DNA from: Mixophyes australis
Lineage: Eukaryota > Chordata > Amphibia > Anura > Limnodynastidae
Length of the DNA stretch: 64,000 bases
Assembly (NCBI GenBank): GCA_036250195.1
Contig: JAVHZZ010000002.1
Location: forward strand, 366,183,124-366,247,123
Direction of reading: 5' to 3'
The translations under genes were made by a program, and so were the position numbers. This document shows, piece after piece, positions 43,705 to 53,988 of this stretch; the stretch's first letter is position 1, and the number at the start of each line of letters is the position of its first letter. The notes beneath the pieces were generated by a model. That model was not told the origin of the DNA, did no database searches, and saw only the letters and a program-made list of their open reading frames with translations.

Positions 43705-43729
43705 GGAACGAGGGGAAAGTTCACCTAGG
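43686..43729 (+). promoter_or_regulatory. -1 ribosomal frameshift signal between gag and pol
   Basis: The heptamer G-GGA-AAA (43686-43692) is in the gag phase required by the X-XXY-YYZ rule, 9 nt before the gag stop. After a 7-nt spacer, a stem forms from CCTAGG+GAAC (43700-43709) with GTTC+CCTAGG (43719-43729, one bulged A at 43723) around a 9-nt loop. Slipping back by one places ribosomes exactly in the pol frame, which is open from here. The parts match the standard signal; use in cells is inferred. Confidence 0.8.
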
Positions 43730-46700
43730 TCTGCAGATTGTCTCCCCGAAAAATGCCGTATTGATCCCTGCACAGCTCATGTTTAGTGCTCGTTCAATGG
43801 ACCTGTCCGCCTTCATTGACAGTGGAGCTGCAGGCAACTTCCTGGACATCGGGTTCGCCCGCGCTGCTAAAATTCCGATGGTAAAACTCAAGTCCGCTAT
43901 TACTGTCTGTGGATTAGATGGAGGTCCGTTGCCTGGTGGCAAGATTTCCTGGGAGACCTCGCCACTACAATTAAAAATCGGAGCTCTCCATTCAGAGTCA
44001 ATAACCTTCCTTCTTATCGATTGTTCATCAGTTCCCTTGATCTTGGGCCACCCATGGCTTTCCCGTCATAACCCCGTCATGGACTGGGTAAAAGGAGAAA
44101 TTGTCCAGTGGAGCTCTTACTGTACACAGTCCTGCTTGTCACTGCCCCTGCGGGTGATTCAGTCTATTCCGGAGCAGCTTCCCTCACAATATCATGAGTT
44201 CTGGGATGTGTTCTCCAAGAAAGCTGCTGACACCTTACCACCTCACCGTGACTTTGACTGTGCCATCGAGCTTATTCCTGGTTCCAAGTTGCCTAAGGGT
44301 CGCCTGTACTCTCTCTCTGGTCCGGAGACCAAGTCCATGCAGGAATACATTGAAGAAAATCTGGAGAAGGGCTTCATCAGGCCATCTAAATCTCCCGTAG
44401 GAGCAGGATGCTTCTTTGTATCCAAAAAGGACGGAGGACTAAGACCTTGTATTGATTACCGGGGATTGAATCTTATTACAATCAAAAATACCTATCCCCT
44501 TCCGCTCATCTCCGTATTATTTGATCAGCTGAGAGGTGCTACTGTCTTCTCAAAAATCGATCTTCGTGGAGCGTATAACCTCATCCGTATCAAGAAGGGA
44601 GACGAGTGGAAGACGGCATTCAATACGCACTCTGGCCATTATGAATACTTGGTTATGCCGTTCGGTCTTAGCAATGCACCTGCAGTATTCCAGGACTTAA
44701 TCAATGAGGTTCTTCGGGACTTTCTTGGTAGTTTCGTGGTCGTCTATTTAGATGATATCCTCATCTATTCCAGATCTCTGTCTGTACATCAGAATCACGT
44801 TAAACAAGTTCTACGAAGACTGCGAGAGAACCACCTTTACGCCAAACTAGAAAAGTGTGAGTTCGAGGTGCAGAAAGTATCCTTTTTAGGTTACATAATC
44901 TCTTCTGAGGGATTCTCCATGGATCCAACTGAGGTTCAGGCTATTCTAGATTGGGTGCAACCAAACAACCTTAAGGCGGTGCAGAGGTTTCTGGGCTTCT
45001 CCAATTATTATAGAAGGTTCATTCCAGGTTTTGCGGACATCGTGGCTCCCATTGTCGCCCTAACCCGTAAAGGAATGGATCCAACTAATTGGTCGCCTCA
45101 AGCAGTAGCCTCATTCGAAAGCCTGAAAAAAGCCTTTGTCTCCGCTCAGGTCCTTAGACACCCGGATCCAGCTAAAGCATTTGTTCTTGAGGTCGACGCC
45201 TCTGACGTCGGTGCTGGGGCTATACTATCACAGAAGGACCCTCATACTACTCGTCTACACCCGTGTGCCTATTTCTCCCGCCAGTTCTCTTCAGCAGAAG
45301 CCAACTATGATGTCGGGAATAGGGAACTGTTGGCAATCAAATGGGCCTTCGAGGAGTGGCGACATTGGCTGGAGGGTGCTCCACATCAGATCTCTGTCAT
45401 TACCGACCACAAGAACTTGCAATATATACAATCGGCCAAACGTCTAAATCCCAGACAGGCCCGTTGGTCGTTATTCTTTACTCGGTTCAATTTCCTGATC
45501 ACCTATCGACCGGGTTCCAAAAATGTCCGGGCAGATGCTCTGTCCAGAAGTTTCTTGGCACACCACGTTCCAGTTTCGAACCCAGAGCCTATTATTCCTC
45601 CTTCCATAATCCATGTTGGACTAACCCAAGATCTGAGTATCACGCTTCAGAGATTCCAGAAATTAGCCCCTGATACTACTCCGGAACAACGTCTTTTTGT
45701 TCCAGTCCATCTAAGGAAGGCGGTTCTTGCAGAGGCGCATAATAATAGGTCTGCTGGACACCCTGGAGTTTATAAGACGCTGGAGATCCTTTCCCGTACG
45801 GTCTGGTGGCCATCCTTGTCCGCTGACGTCAAGAGTCATGTCTTCTCGTGTGAAATTTGTGCCAGGAACAAAGTCCCCAGGACTCGCCCGGTGGGTCAAT
45901 TGCTTCCATTGCCCATTCCTGCAAAACCTTGGACACATTTGTCCATGGATTTTATTGTTGATTTGCCACCTTCTGCAGGACATAATACTATTTGGGTTGT
46001 GGTGGACCGTTTCAGTAAAATGGCACACTTCATCCCATTAACCAGGCTTCCTACAGCTCGAGATCTGGCCATTCTCTTCATACAACATGTTTTCCGGCTC
46101 CATGGACTTCCTTCCGATATTGTTTCTGATCGTGGTTCACAATTCATAGCACAATTCTGGAAATCCTTCTGCACCCTACTCGGAATCCGGATCAGTCTGT
46201 CATCTGCATACCACCCTCAGTCTAACGGGCAAACTGAAAGGGTTAACCAAGCACTTGAACAGTTCCTCCGATGTTATTCCTCAGAATTCCATGACAACTG
46301 GTCATCTTTGCTGCCTTGGGCAGAGTTTGCCTACAATAACTCATCTCACTCATCTACTCAAACTTCTCCGTTCTACTGTAACTTCGGTTTCCATCCCAGG
46401 TCTAATTCTCTGTACTCTCTCAAATCTGCTGGTATTCCGGAGATTCATTCCACAGCTGCTGATCTGAAAGTAATTTGGGGGAAAGTTCAGTCCTCCTTGA
46501 AAAAATCCTCATTATCGGCCAAAAAATTTTCGGATCGCCACCGTACCACCTGCCCATTCAAAGTGGGCCAGAAAGTATGGCTATCAACTAGAAATCTTAG
46601 GCTCAGACAGCCTTGTAAAAAACTAGGACCTAAATTTATTGGGCCGTTCATGATTACCAAACAGATCAATCCGGTAGCTTTTAGACTGAAGATTTCTAGT

Positions 46701-47159
46701 TCACTAAAAATTCCGAACACATTTCATTGTTCATTGTTGAAGCCGGTATTGTATCCTAGTCAATCCTCAACTGTGCCTGGGGGAAGTTCAAGTAAGCCAC
46801 TAAGATATGTGGTTCAAAGGATTTTAGATTCCAAAAAAGTGCAAGGACAGGTGCACTTCCTGGTGCAGTGGAGGAACCGCGGTGTAGAAGAGCGATCTTG
46901 GGTTCCGCGAAGACAACTCCATGCCCCTAAACAATTGAAGGAATTCTTCAGGAGGTTCCCAAGAAAACCTGGATGTCGGGGTCCCTCGACCCCTCCTCAA
47001 GGGGGGGGTACTGTTACGAGCCGCGGCGGTGCCCAGCCGCCGCGACTCACTCACCTGCGTCCCGGCCGTCGCTATGGCGACCGGGACGTCACTTCCGGCC
47101 CTGACCCGGCCGTTGCCGGGGCAACGGGAAGACGCTTCAGCGCTGCGTCCCGGCAATGA
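43686..47159 (+). CDS. pol: Chromovirus Pol: protease, RT, RNase H, integrase, chromodomain
   Basis: The frame is open from the slip site to the TAG ending at 47159. The first ATG is well inside the protease, so it is expected as a Gag-Pol fusion. Numbering from 43761: protease Asp20-Ser-Gly; RT from about 165 with YLDD at 329-332; RNase H with Asp479; integrase zinc site H660, H667, C697, C700; catalytic Asp730, Asp790, Glu826 (35 residues between the last two); chromodomain about 1013-1066 (RYVVQRILDSKK ... EERSWV). No internal stop. The last 49 or so codons lie past the polypurine tract in the 3' LTR. The protein copies the RNA to DNA and inserts it, and the chromodomain probably directs it to marked histones. 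Confidence 0.95.
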   Translation, partial: GKRACLGNEGKVHLGLQIVSPKNAVLIPAQLMFSARSMDLSAFIDSGAAGNFLDIGFARAAKIPMVKLKSAITVCGLDGGPLPGGKISWETSPLQLKIGALHSESITFLLIDCSSVPLILGHPWLSRHNPVMDWVKGEIVQWSSYCTQSCLSLPLRVIQSIPEQLPSQYHEFWDVFSKKAADTLPPHRDFDCAIELIPGSKLPKGRLYSLSGPETKSMQEYIEENLEKGFIRPSKSPVGAGCFFVSKKDGGLRPCIDYRGLNLITIKNTYPLPLISVLFDQLRGATVFSKIDLRGAYNLIRIKKGDEWKTAFNTHSGHYEYLVMPFGLSNAPAVFQDLINEVLRDFLGSFVVVYLDDILIYSRSLSVHQNHVKQVLRRLRENHLYAKLEKCEFEVQKVSFLGYIISSEGFSMDPTEVQAILDWVQPNNLKAVQRFLGFSNYYRRFIPGFADIVAPIVALTRKGMDPTNWSPQAVASFESLKKAFVSAQVLRHPDPAKAFVLEVDASDVGAGAILSQKDPHTTRLHPCAYFSRQFSSAEANYDVGNRELLAIKWAFEEWRHWLEGAPHQISVITDHKNLQYIQSAKRLNPRQARWSLFFTRFNFLITYRPGSKNVRADALSRSFLAHHVPVSNPEPIIPPSIIHVGLTQDLSITLQRFQKLAPDTTPEQRLFVPVHLRKAVLAEAHNNRSAGHPGVYKTLEILSRTVWWPSLSADVKSHVFSCEICARNKVPRTRPVGQLLPLPIPAKPWTHLSMDFIVDLPPSAGHNTIWVVVDRFSKMAHFIPLTRLPTARDLAILFIQHVFRLHGLPSDIVSDRGSQFIAQFWKSFCTLLGIRISLSSAYHPQSNGQTERVNQALEQFLRCYSSEFHDNWSSLLPWAEFAYNNSSHSSTQTSPFYCNFGFHPRSNSLYSLKSAGIPEIHSTAADLKVIWGKVQSSLKKSSLSAKKFSDRHRTTCPFKVGQKVWLSTRNLRLRQPCKKLGPKFIGPFMITKQINPVAFRLKISSSLKIPNTFHCSLLKPVLYPSQSSTVPGGSSSKPLRYVVQRILDSKKVQGQVHFLVQWRNRGVEERSWVPRRQLHAPKQLKEFFRRFPRKPGCRGPSTPPQGGGTVTSRGGAQPPRLTHLRPGRRYGDRDVTSGPDPAVAGATGRRFSAASRQ
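46999..47011 (+). promoter_or_regulatory. Polypurine tract
   Basis: AAGGGGGGGG, then TAC, lies directly before the 3' LTR. It primes plus-strand DNA synthesis. A G-run of the same kind precedes the LTR at 8315. Confidence 0.9.
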
Positions 47160-47701
47160 GAGGAAGCCGGGCGCAGCGCTCACCATGTTCTAGCCTGTGG
47201 GCTAATTAATGCAGCTTATTAATTATGCTGGGGGCTGTGTCTAAATCAGAGCTAGGCTCTGATTGGTGGCCACTGGTATTTAAGGCAATGAGGTCTGCTG
47301 CCTCATTGCCGGTTATAGCTCCTGTGTTCCAGTCTGCTAACCTGCTAGTTCCTGTCCTATATCCTGATATCGCTATTTGACTCCCCGTGTATGACCCTTG
47401 GCTTTGATTTGGACCTTGCTCGTGTTTCCTGTGACCCTGATCTCTGGCCGGTTTACCCGTTCTGCTATTTGCCTGTGACCCCTGACCTCAGCTTGTTCAT
47501 CAATACCCTTGTCTGCTGCCGGCCCTTGACCTCTGCGTGGACCTGACTCCTCTTGCCTGGGTTCTCCCCAGCTGGTACGCACTTCACGACCCTCTGTCAG
47601 TCTGCGGCCCAGTCTGTCCCCACCATCAGGGGCTCCAGTGAACACCTGACTGGCAGAGTAGATTCCGGGTTGTGTTGTGCCGGCTGGAGGGGTTCCTAAC
47701 A
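47012..47701 (+). mobile_element. Chromovirus 3' LTR
   Basis: 690 bp. I read both LTRs side by side and found no difference. It contains the end of the pol frame (stop at 47157-47159). Confidence 0.95.
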
Positions 47702-47706
47702 ATCAC
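47702..47706. repeat. 5-bp target duplication of the chromovirus, right
   Basis: ATCAC, matching 42121-42125. Confidence 0.92.
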
Positions 47707-48998
47707 CAAGTCTATTGTGTGAGAAAAACAGGGAATGTGATGGAATTCACCCAGCTGTAATGCTCTCACAATATTGGTGGCATTATCAGAAATGAAATAT
47801 CCTCAGGAGAGTTTAAGCGGGATAAGCCATGTTGCAATGACATCCCTTAGTTTTTGTAACAGATTGTCAGCTGTATGCCTCTTAGTGAAGCCGGTGATAC
47901 ACAGAGTAGCCTGCCTCTGACAAATGTGATGTACTTGGGTACATGCTGCTGCTGTTCCTGCTGGTGAAGACGAATCACCAACCCAGTGGGCTGTCACAGT
48001 CATTTAATCTTTAGTTTGCCCAGTTTCGCTTGTCCACATATCTGTGGTTATGTGTACAGTTGAAAAGAAAGTTGTCAGCGCTTATCCTTTAAACTGCATA
48101 TCTGTGTGTGTCTAGCAAAATGAAAACATGTGGTATTAGTTCATATTTTGATCAAAAGACTTAAGCCTGCATCCCAACGTCAAGGGTACCTCATTATATG
48201 CAGGTCCTACACTGACCTATATGCTTTAAACACTATTAAAATGCAGTTAAAATCAGATGCACTCACCCCCCAGGTATCCCCCTCATCCTGTTGCAATTCC
48301 ATAGTGGCATCCTCATGATCCTCATCAACATTCTCATTAGCGCCCTCATCAGCTACACAAATATCCCCCTCATCCTGTTGCAATTCCATAGTGGCATCCT
48401 CAATTTGTGTATCAACGGCTACACTTGCACTCATGCACACATCTGCAGAAATGCTGAAAGGGGCCTTCTTTATGGGTACACTATCAGACAGTTTAGGATT
48501 ACGCATAGCACTCGTGGATAGACTCTCCTCAGGGATTTGTGTCATTTCTGAATCTCAACATACATATTCCTCCAATGCCTTACTGTTTTCTTCCAGTTCG
48601 GCTTTTACACGTAAAAGTATTTGGACACCACTTTTGGAGTCCAAATGACAAGGTCTTGCTTGGTCATGACTGACCTTACAAGAAGATGCCTCAGTGACAG
48701 TTGCAGAACTAGCACTCATAGAGAAAGGAGACGGCCTCATTCTTTCCTTGCCACTGAGTATGTAGAATGGCAATTTGGCAATTTTATTTTTTTCTGCAGA
48801 TAACTTTGCCTGGATTACAGGTCATTTTTTCTTGACCAAGGTAAAAGGTGTTTTTACATTTTTGTTTCCCTGACTTAAAAACACTATGCACTTTTTAATA
48901 CAGGCTTCAGTAGATGACGTAGAGGGATTACTATCATCATGACCGGTGCCAACAGCTGCTTGGTGCTCCTTGTCTTCTGTGTACTGCTGTGAATCCAT
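47707..48998 (-). pseudogene. hAT-4 transposase, N-terminal part
   Basis: The ATG is at 48998 (MDSQQYTEDKEHQAA, matching the METKNLEDKV start of hAT-2 in place and style). SGKERMRPSPFSMSAS at about 48730 matches SGKERLRPWPVFMTSG. 47803-48003 matches TVTAHWV, then QRQATLCITGF and KRHTADNLLQKLRD. In between (48040-48560) the BED finger is missing and replaced by an acidic stretch with a repeated DATMELQQDEGD unit. Several stops are present. It could not encode a DNA-binding transposase. Confidence 0.8.
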
Positions 48999-49039
48999 TT
49001 TGATAACACAGTACAATATCACTGCTGATTAAGAACAAC

Positions 49040-50050
49040 ACTGCCAGACTATTATTTCTATTTCAGCAATGACAATTAGCAATGAAGTAATGGAGCTCTC
49101 CTCTTTGTGTTTTACCTATATAACACAATACAATGTGACTGCAGATTTAGAAGACAGAGCCACCCAGCCCTATTATTTCTATTTTAGCAATGACAATTAG
49201 CAATGGAGCTCTCCTCTTTGTGTTTTACCTATATAACACAGTACAATGTGACTGCAGATTTAGAAGACCAAGCCTGTCAGCCTTATTATTTCTATTTCAG
49301 CAATGACAATTTGCAATGGCGCAATGGAGCTCTCCTCTTTTTTGTGTTTTACCTATTGTGACATAATCAGGGGAGTAGGTACCATCTCCTGGGGAGAATG
49401 GCGACGAACAGCAGCAGTAAACCACTCAAGTCCAGAGGTTTCAGGTTAAAAGCAACAGCTATTTTATTCACTAGCTTGCAAACAAAACAATACATAAACA
49501 ACATCCTAGCCGTTTGGCTACTAGCTAATACATTTTAGCGACACCCTCTCTCAGGTGTTGAACCTTGTGTCCAAACACACACTCAACATATCATTGCTCA
49601 CCACAGTATAGTGTCTCAGGAGGCAACTCACCTCCTTCCCAGGTCTGAGACAATGATTGCATATTCTAGCTGCCTTTTCACAGGCACCTCACAGGTGCAT
49701 CTCTTGATCAGTCTGTTTAGAGACTGGCAGGCCAGAAGACCCAGACTTGACATTATGTATGGAGCCCACCGTTCTCTTTCTCCATACATAACACCAGGAA
49801 CCCTTACCATATTTTGTTAGCGCAGGGAATTACCTGACCTGGGAAGCTTTTCCCATATACACATTCTCCCTGGTGTTTTAAAGTACACAATGCTGGAAGC
49901 CTGGGACATATACCTCTGCCATTTAGCTTCCTTCCAGTGACTCTGTCACACTATATAACACAGTACAATGTGACTGCAGTATTAGAAGACCAAGCCTGCC
50001 AGCCCTATTATTTCTATTTCAGCAATGGAGCAATATAGCAATGGAGCTCC
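49040..50050. repeat. Upstream repeats of hAT-4
   Basis: A unit with TTATTTCTATTTCAGCAATG, GCAATGGAGCTCTCCTCTTT and ATATAACACAGTACAATGTG is repeated at about 49050, 49170, 49285 and, after the solo LTR, 49960. The unit is about 115-120 bp. Its place 5' of the gene mirrors the array in hAT-2. Confidence 0.8.
49357..49950 (-). mobile_element. Solo LTR of a retrovirus-like element
   Basis: 594 bp with inverted ends TGTGACA/TGTCACA and a 4-bp duplication CTAT (49353-49356 and 49951-49954). It splits one unit of the hAT-4 upstream repeat cleanly. On the minus strand AATAAAATAGCTGTTGC lies near the end, as expected of a polyadenylation signal. The 4-bp duplication is typical of gammaretrovirus-like ERVs, but no internal genes remain to confirm this. 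Confidence 0.75.
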
Positions 50051-50310
50051 CCTGAATGTCACTGGAGACTTTGAAGAACACTGCAACCCCTCCTCTTTCT
50101 TTTCTACCTCTGACGCTGCCCAACTGCACTAGAGACTGCCAAGAACTGTGCTACCCCTTCTGTGTCCCTCTGTGAAATGGCGCTGGATCGCCGTGTAGGG
50201 CGGTACTTATAGAATCCAAAACTCACAAGATCCTAGATCCGACAACGTTACAATGACGTTTTGCCTCATTTTCATTTCCGAGGGCGCACGAAAGTCAGTA
50301 CCAATCTGTC

Positions 50311-51229
50311 AGTAAGCTCTTTTGAGACCATGTGATAGCAGATGAATGGGTGGGGAGAGCAGGGAATTATGAACAATCATCCTGGGAAGACAGGTGTTCT
50401 AAAGCCTCTTTCCTCAAATCATGTCATGTGACTAAGGGTACTTTGGTAGCAACATGAAAATAATTAATTGCAGCTTGAATAAAAAAAAGTAAGAAAAATA
50501 GAACAGCTCCATCTGTTTTCTTACAGGTAACCAGTGAAAAACACACCATTTTTTACATGGAATTGCAGCATTGAGTACATGCTGGGAAATATGTTTTTTA
50601 CCATCAGTGATACAACACAATATGTACCTGGAGGTAATTCACCTTTGATATCAAGTGTCATGTTTCATAAAGCATACGTATCAAATTCTTCTCTTGATGG
50701 AATAGCACACTGATGGAATAGCACAATGATTTATATTGACAAATGCACAGTATTTCTCTGCAGTAGATGTGTCTATAATGAGTAAAATGGAAAGTATACT
50801 GGAAGTAAAATTATAATGTTCATTGTGTTGGTGTATGAATCGAGCATTCTCTTTTTAGCCTTCATTTGGGCAACAATCACTTGAAAACCTATGTGTAAAA
50901 GGCTTTATCTTTGGCAACTACTGTGCAAAAATTGTAGACCTAAACATCTGACCACATAGCAAAAGGGATACTTTCCATGATCTCTTTTCCTTAAACATTA
51001 AACTCATTTGAAGCACTCTACCAATTTATCTTCAGGTAAGTTCTATGCTCCCTATTAATCACTGTAGCAAATAATGTTAGTGTTGATTGGTCATTATGGT
51101 CCCTAGCAGCATATAAATGACCACAGTAAATTATATATAATAATGATAATGTCTGCTAATGCCACATTCTGTTTGCATTATTTTGCCTACCTTACTATAC
51201 ACAAACTGTGAATATAATAGTCTAAACTG
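50311..51229. other. AT-rich sequence, nothing recognised
   Basis: No gene, repeat end or motif could be supported. Confidence 0.4.
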
Positions 51230-51390
51230 GGGGGTAAATGCATCAAGCTGCAAGTTTTTGTCAGGTTTTAAAAGTGAACATGTTGCCTATAGCAACCATA
51301 TTCCAGTTATCATTTATTTAGTACATTTTACCAAATGTTATCTAGAATCTGATTGAAGTTGTTGCCTATAGCAACCAAAACCTTCTTTTC
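51230..51390. mobile_element. Diverged palindromic MITE relative, right end missing
   Basis: The opening is GGGGGTAAATGCATCAAGC. The TGTTGCCTATAGCAACCA block occurs at about 51280 and again at 51360, as in the 175-bp MITEs, but the right terminal repeat is lost. The opening also resembles the ends of the fold-back family (GATACATTTACCCC complement), hinting that the two families share a transposase. Confidence 0.55.
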
Positions 51391-52080
51391 ACCAGACTGC
51401 ATTCAGTCTATGATATCTTAAAAATTCCATTCCCTCTCAGACCATCACCATATCATATGGAAGATCTCCTCTACCACTTAAAACTCTGTGCCGTCGAACG
51501 CTACCAAACCTCCTCATACCGGCTGAAGTCTATTACTTTCAACAGCTTTCAATAACTTTCCACTTCTTAACAACAACTTCTTTCCCCTTTCTACATTCTT
51601 CACTCCTGATTTGGCAGTATTAGAGGAAGGGAGGTCTTGCACAAACCAGAGTGCAACCTGATTTTTTCTGGAGAGGCTAAAGACTCCTATGAAGAAATTC
51701 AACAGTAAAACTGGCAGCAAAAGTCATGGTTGACATCACAGTTGATATCACAGTTCCTGCTTCATTGGAGGACCATAAGTGCTTTTTTTTCACGTTTTTA
51801 TTTGCCTGTCACTGTCTATCTTTCTCTCTTGCTCTCTTTCTTTTGCTTTTCTAAAGGTGTTGTGGGGGTTGTCTATTCTTTGTCCTAGCAAAAGTGCAAA
51901 TGGTAACATTGGAAATAGGACTATTGGTTTTTTAGGGACTGAGAATTTTGTTTGTGCCCTAGGCAATCTCTTTAGCGATCATCTGTCTGACCCCTGTGGA
52001 TTTTCAGGGTAGGGATGGACCCATTAGTTTATAGATAGATGAATAAACAGGCTATAGAGTAAACACATAGACATAAACTA
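51391..52080. other. Unassigned sequence
   Basis: Possibly LINE-tail text near 51410-51600 ('accatcaccatatcat', 'ctgtgccgtcgaacgctacc'). No readable domain. No gene. Confidence 0.3.
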
Positions 52081-53075
52081 TATGGACAAATGTATTTGGC
52101 CACGCCAGTTAATTATTGAATTTAGGTGTTTCAATCAGACCCATTGCCAGAGGTGTATAAAATCAAACACCTAGCCATGCAGAACATTTGTGATACAAAA
52201 TGGGTCATTCTGAAGAGCCCAGTGACTTCAAGCGTGGTACTGTGATAGGATGCCACCTTTGCAATAAGATGGGTTGTGAAATTTCATCCCTGCTGGAGAT
52301 CCTGGGATTTCTAATAATATCACTATAAGTGATATTATTAGAAAGTGGAAGCGTTTAGGAACAGAAACTCAACCACGATGGGAAAGACCTGGTAAAATCA
52401 CAGAGCGGGGGCAATGACTGCTAAGGCGCATGGTGTGTAAAAGTCGCCAAAGCTCTGCTGATTCCAAAGCTGAAGAGTTCTGAATTTCCACTGGCATTAA
52501 TGTAAACACAAAAACTGTGCGACGGGAGCTTAACGGAATTGCATTCCATGGCAGAGCAGCTGTATACAAGACTCATATCACCAAGACCAATGCCAAGCGT
52601 CGGATGGAGTGGTCTGAAGCACACCGACTCTAAACTGTGGAGCAGTGGAAACGTGTGCTGTGGAGGGACGAATCACGCTTATCTGCTTGGCAGTTAGATA
52701 AGCCAGTCTGGGTTTTAGTGGATACTAGGAGAACGCTTCCTGCGTGACTGCATTATGCCAACTGTGAAGTTCAGTGGAGGAGGGATAATGGTATGGATCT
52801 GTTTTATAGGCTTCGTTCCTCCAGTGAAGGGCAATCTTAATGCTTCATCATACTGAGTCATTTTGGATAATGCTATGCTTCAAACTTTGTAGCAACAGTT
52901 TAGAAAAGACCCTCTTCTATTCCAACATGACTGTGCCCCAGTGCATAAAGCAAAGGACTACAAAGACATGGTTTGATGAGTTTGGTGTTGAAGAACTTGA
53001 CTTGCCCACACAGAGCCCTGACCTCAGTCGCATCAGACACCTTTGGGATGAACTGGAACGGAGATTGTGAGAGAT
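52081..53075 (+). mobile_element. Tc1-like element, 3' end missing
   Basis: The left end is TATATGGACAAATGTATTTG after TA, followed by AGGTGTTTCAATCAGACCC, the leader of a common Tc1-like family. The transposase pseudogene starts at 52200. After about 53075 the sequence no longer looks like the family, and the right inverted repeat is absent. Confidence 0.8.
52200..53070 (+). pseudogene. Tc1-like transposase, broken
   Basis: The ATG at 52200 opens MGHSEEPSDFKRGTVIGC. The helix-turn-helix and GRPGK-like linker follow, then many frame changes. The end is clear: HDCAPVHKAKDYK (with the second catalytic Asp) in one frame and TQSPDLSRIRHLWDELERRL at 53010-53067, where Arg-His replaces the Pro-Ile-Glu pattern of active relatives only in part. 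It is nonfunctional. Confidence 0.8.
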
Positions 53076-53810
53076 TGATTTGTTCTGTGATTTTTATTAA
53101 CAGATGCATTACTTTGGAATGAAATATAAAAGGAATCTGAGGTGGCTTACCACATAATCCTCAAGTGTTCATCTGTTGCCAAACAGAGAAGTAGAATGTT
53201 CATAACACAAAAGTTAAATGGCCTGATTCATTAAAGGCCACATACTGAATGTAATATGTGTTTTAAAAAAACACATGTAGAGTATAGATTATACGCACAT
53301 CTGAGTTCAACAAGGAGTGGTTCTGAAGATATGAGTTGTGATGGTGTTGGTTTGCTCTGCTCTACTAAAAAAGACATTGCAGGATATGACCAATACCTAT
53401 GTGGAATACGCACAGTAAAAAGCAAATCTATTTCATTAATGTCACCTGTTGAAAACATATTCAGCTGTCATAACTAGTAATCAACACTTAGACTGTAGCC
53501 TGTCCAAGAGATACTGCTGAAAAACAAGTACTTGAAAGATGTCCAGACACTACTGCATGTTCTTGATCTTGGCACACCCTTACAGTATATTGACTACAGT
53601 AATACGCCCCTTCCCCACCCTGTTCCATCCGTGAAAAAGTAGGCTGTAGTAAGTGCACTTTGTGCTTGAAGATTAGTTGAATGCTGCTGCGTTTTGTGGT
53701 GTATGGTCCGAGCATGCGCAGAATAATTGTGTGGATTATACGCACAAAATCACTGTTTACATCCCTTATTGAATCAGGCACAAAGTGTGCAAATCTTGGC
53801 TTGACATCAA
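53076..53810. other. Unassigned sequence
   Basis: The frame 53256-53477 is open but has no domain. Nothing else is recognised. Confidence 0.35.
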
Positions 53811-53985
53811 AGGGTATATTTACTAAACTGTGGATTTGAAAAAGTGGAAATGTTGCTTATAGCAACCAATTAAATGCTAGCTGTCATTTTGTAGAATGTA
53901 CTAAATTAATGATAACTAGAATCTGATTGGTTGCTACAGGCAACATCTCCACTTTTTTAAACCAGCGGTTTAGTAAATCTAGCCC
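53811..53985. mobile_element. Palindromic MITE, PIF/Harbinger-like, copy 3
   Basis: 175 bp, with arms as in copies 1 and 2 but more changes. The right flank is TAA (53986-53988) and the left is CAA (53808-53810), so one flank or the end base has mutated. Confidence 0.78.
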
Positions 53986-53988
53986 TAA

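Larger units (their letters stand above)
42126..47701 (+). mobile_element. Complete Ty3/Gypsy chromovirus
   Basis: The element is 5576 bp: LTR (690), 34-nt leader, gag, frameshift, pol with chromodomain, polypurine tract, LTR (690). LTRs start TGTTACGAGC and end TTCCTAACA. The insertion made a 5-bp ATCAC duplication in the hAT-4 transposase. Both ORFs are open and the LTRs look identical by eye, so insertion was recent and the copy may still be competent. The GC-rich body stands out from its AT-rich surroundings. It has no env. The chromodomain suggests it targets certain chromatin on integration. Confidence 0.95.
39538..50310 (-). mobile_element. hAT-4: decayed hAT-2 relative, host of three later insertions
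   Basis: The left end TAGAGATGTTCACTGACC is at 39538 and matches the reverse complement of 56185-56205. The minus-strand transposase survives in two parts (41344-42120 and 47707-48998), interrupted by the chromovirus. Beyond the gene, 49000-50310 has repeats (CAATGACAATTAGCAATG, ATATAACACAGTACAATG) like the upstream region of hAT-2, then the CCGACAACG-type sub-terminal text (50232). The right TIR is missing. Inserts are a fold-back repeat (39836-41343), the chromovirus (42126-47701) and a solo LTR (49357-49950). Confidence 0.7.

Noticed and set aside
43761..43763. TTG as an independent pol start
   Set aside because: Eukaryotic initiation there is unlikely, and the frame is open upstream to a good frameshift site.
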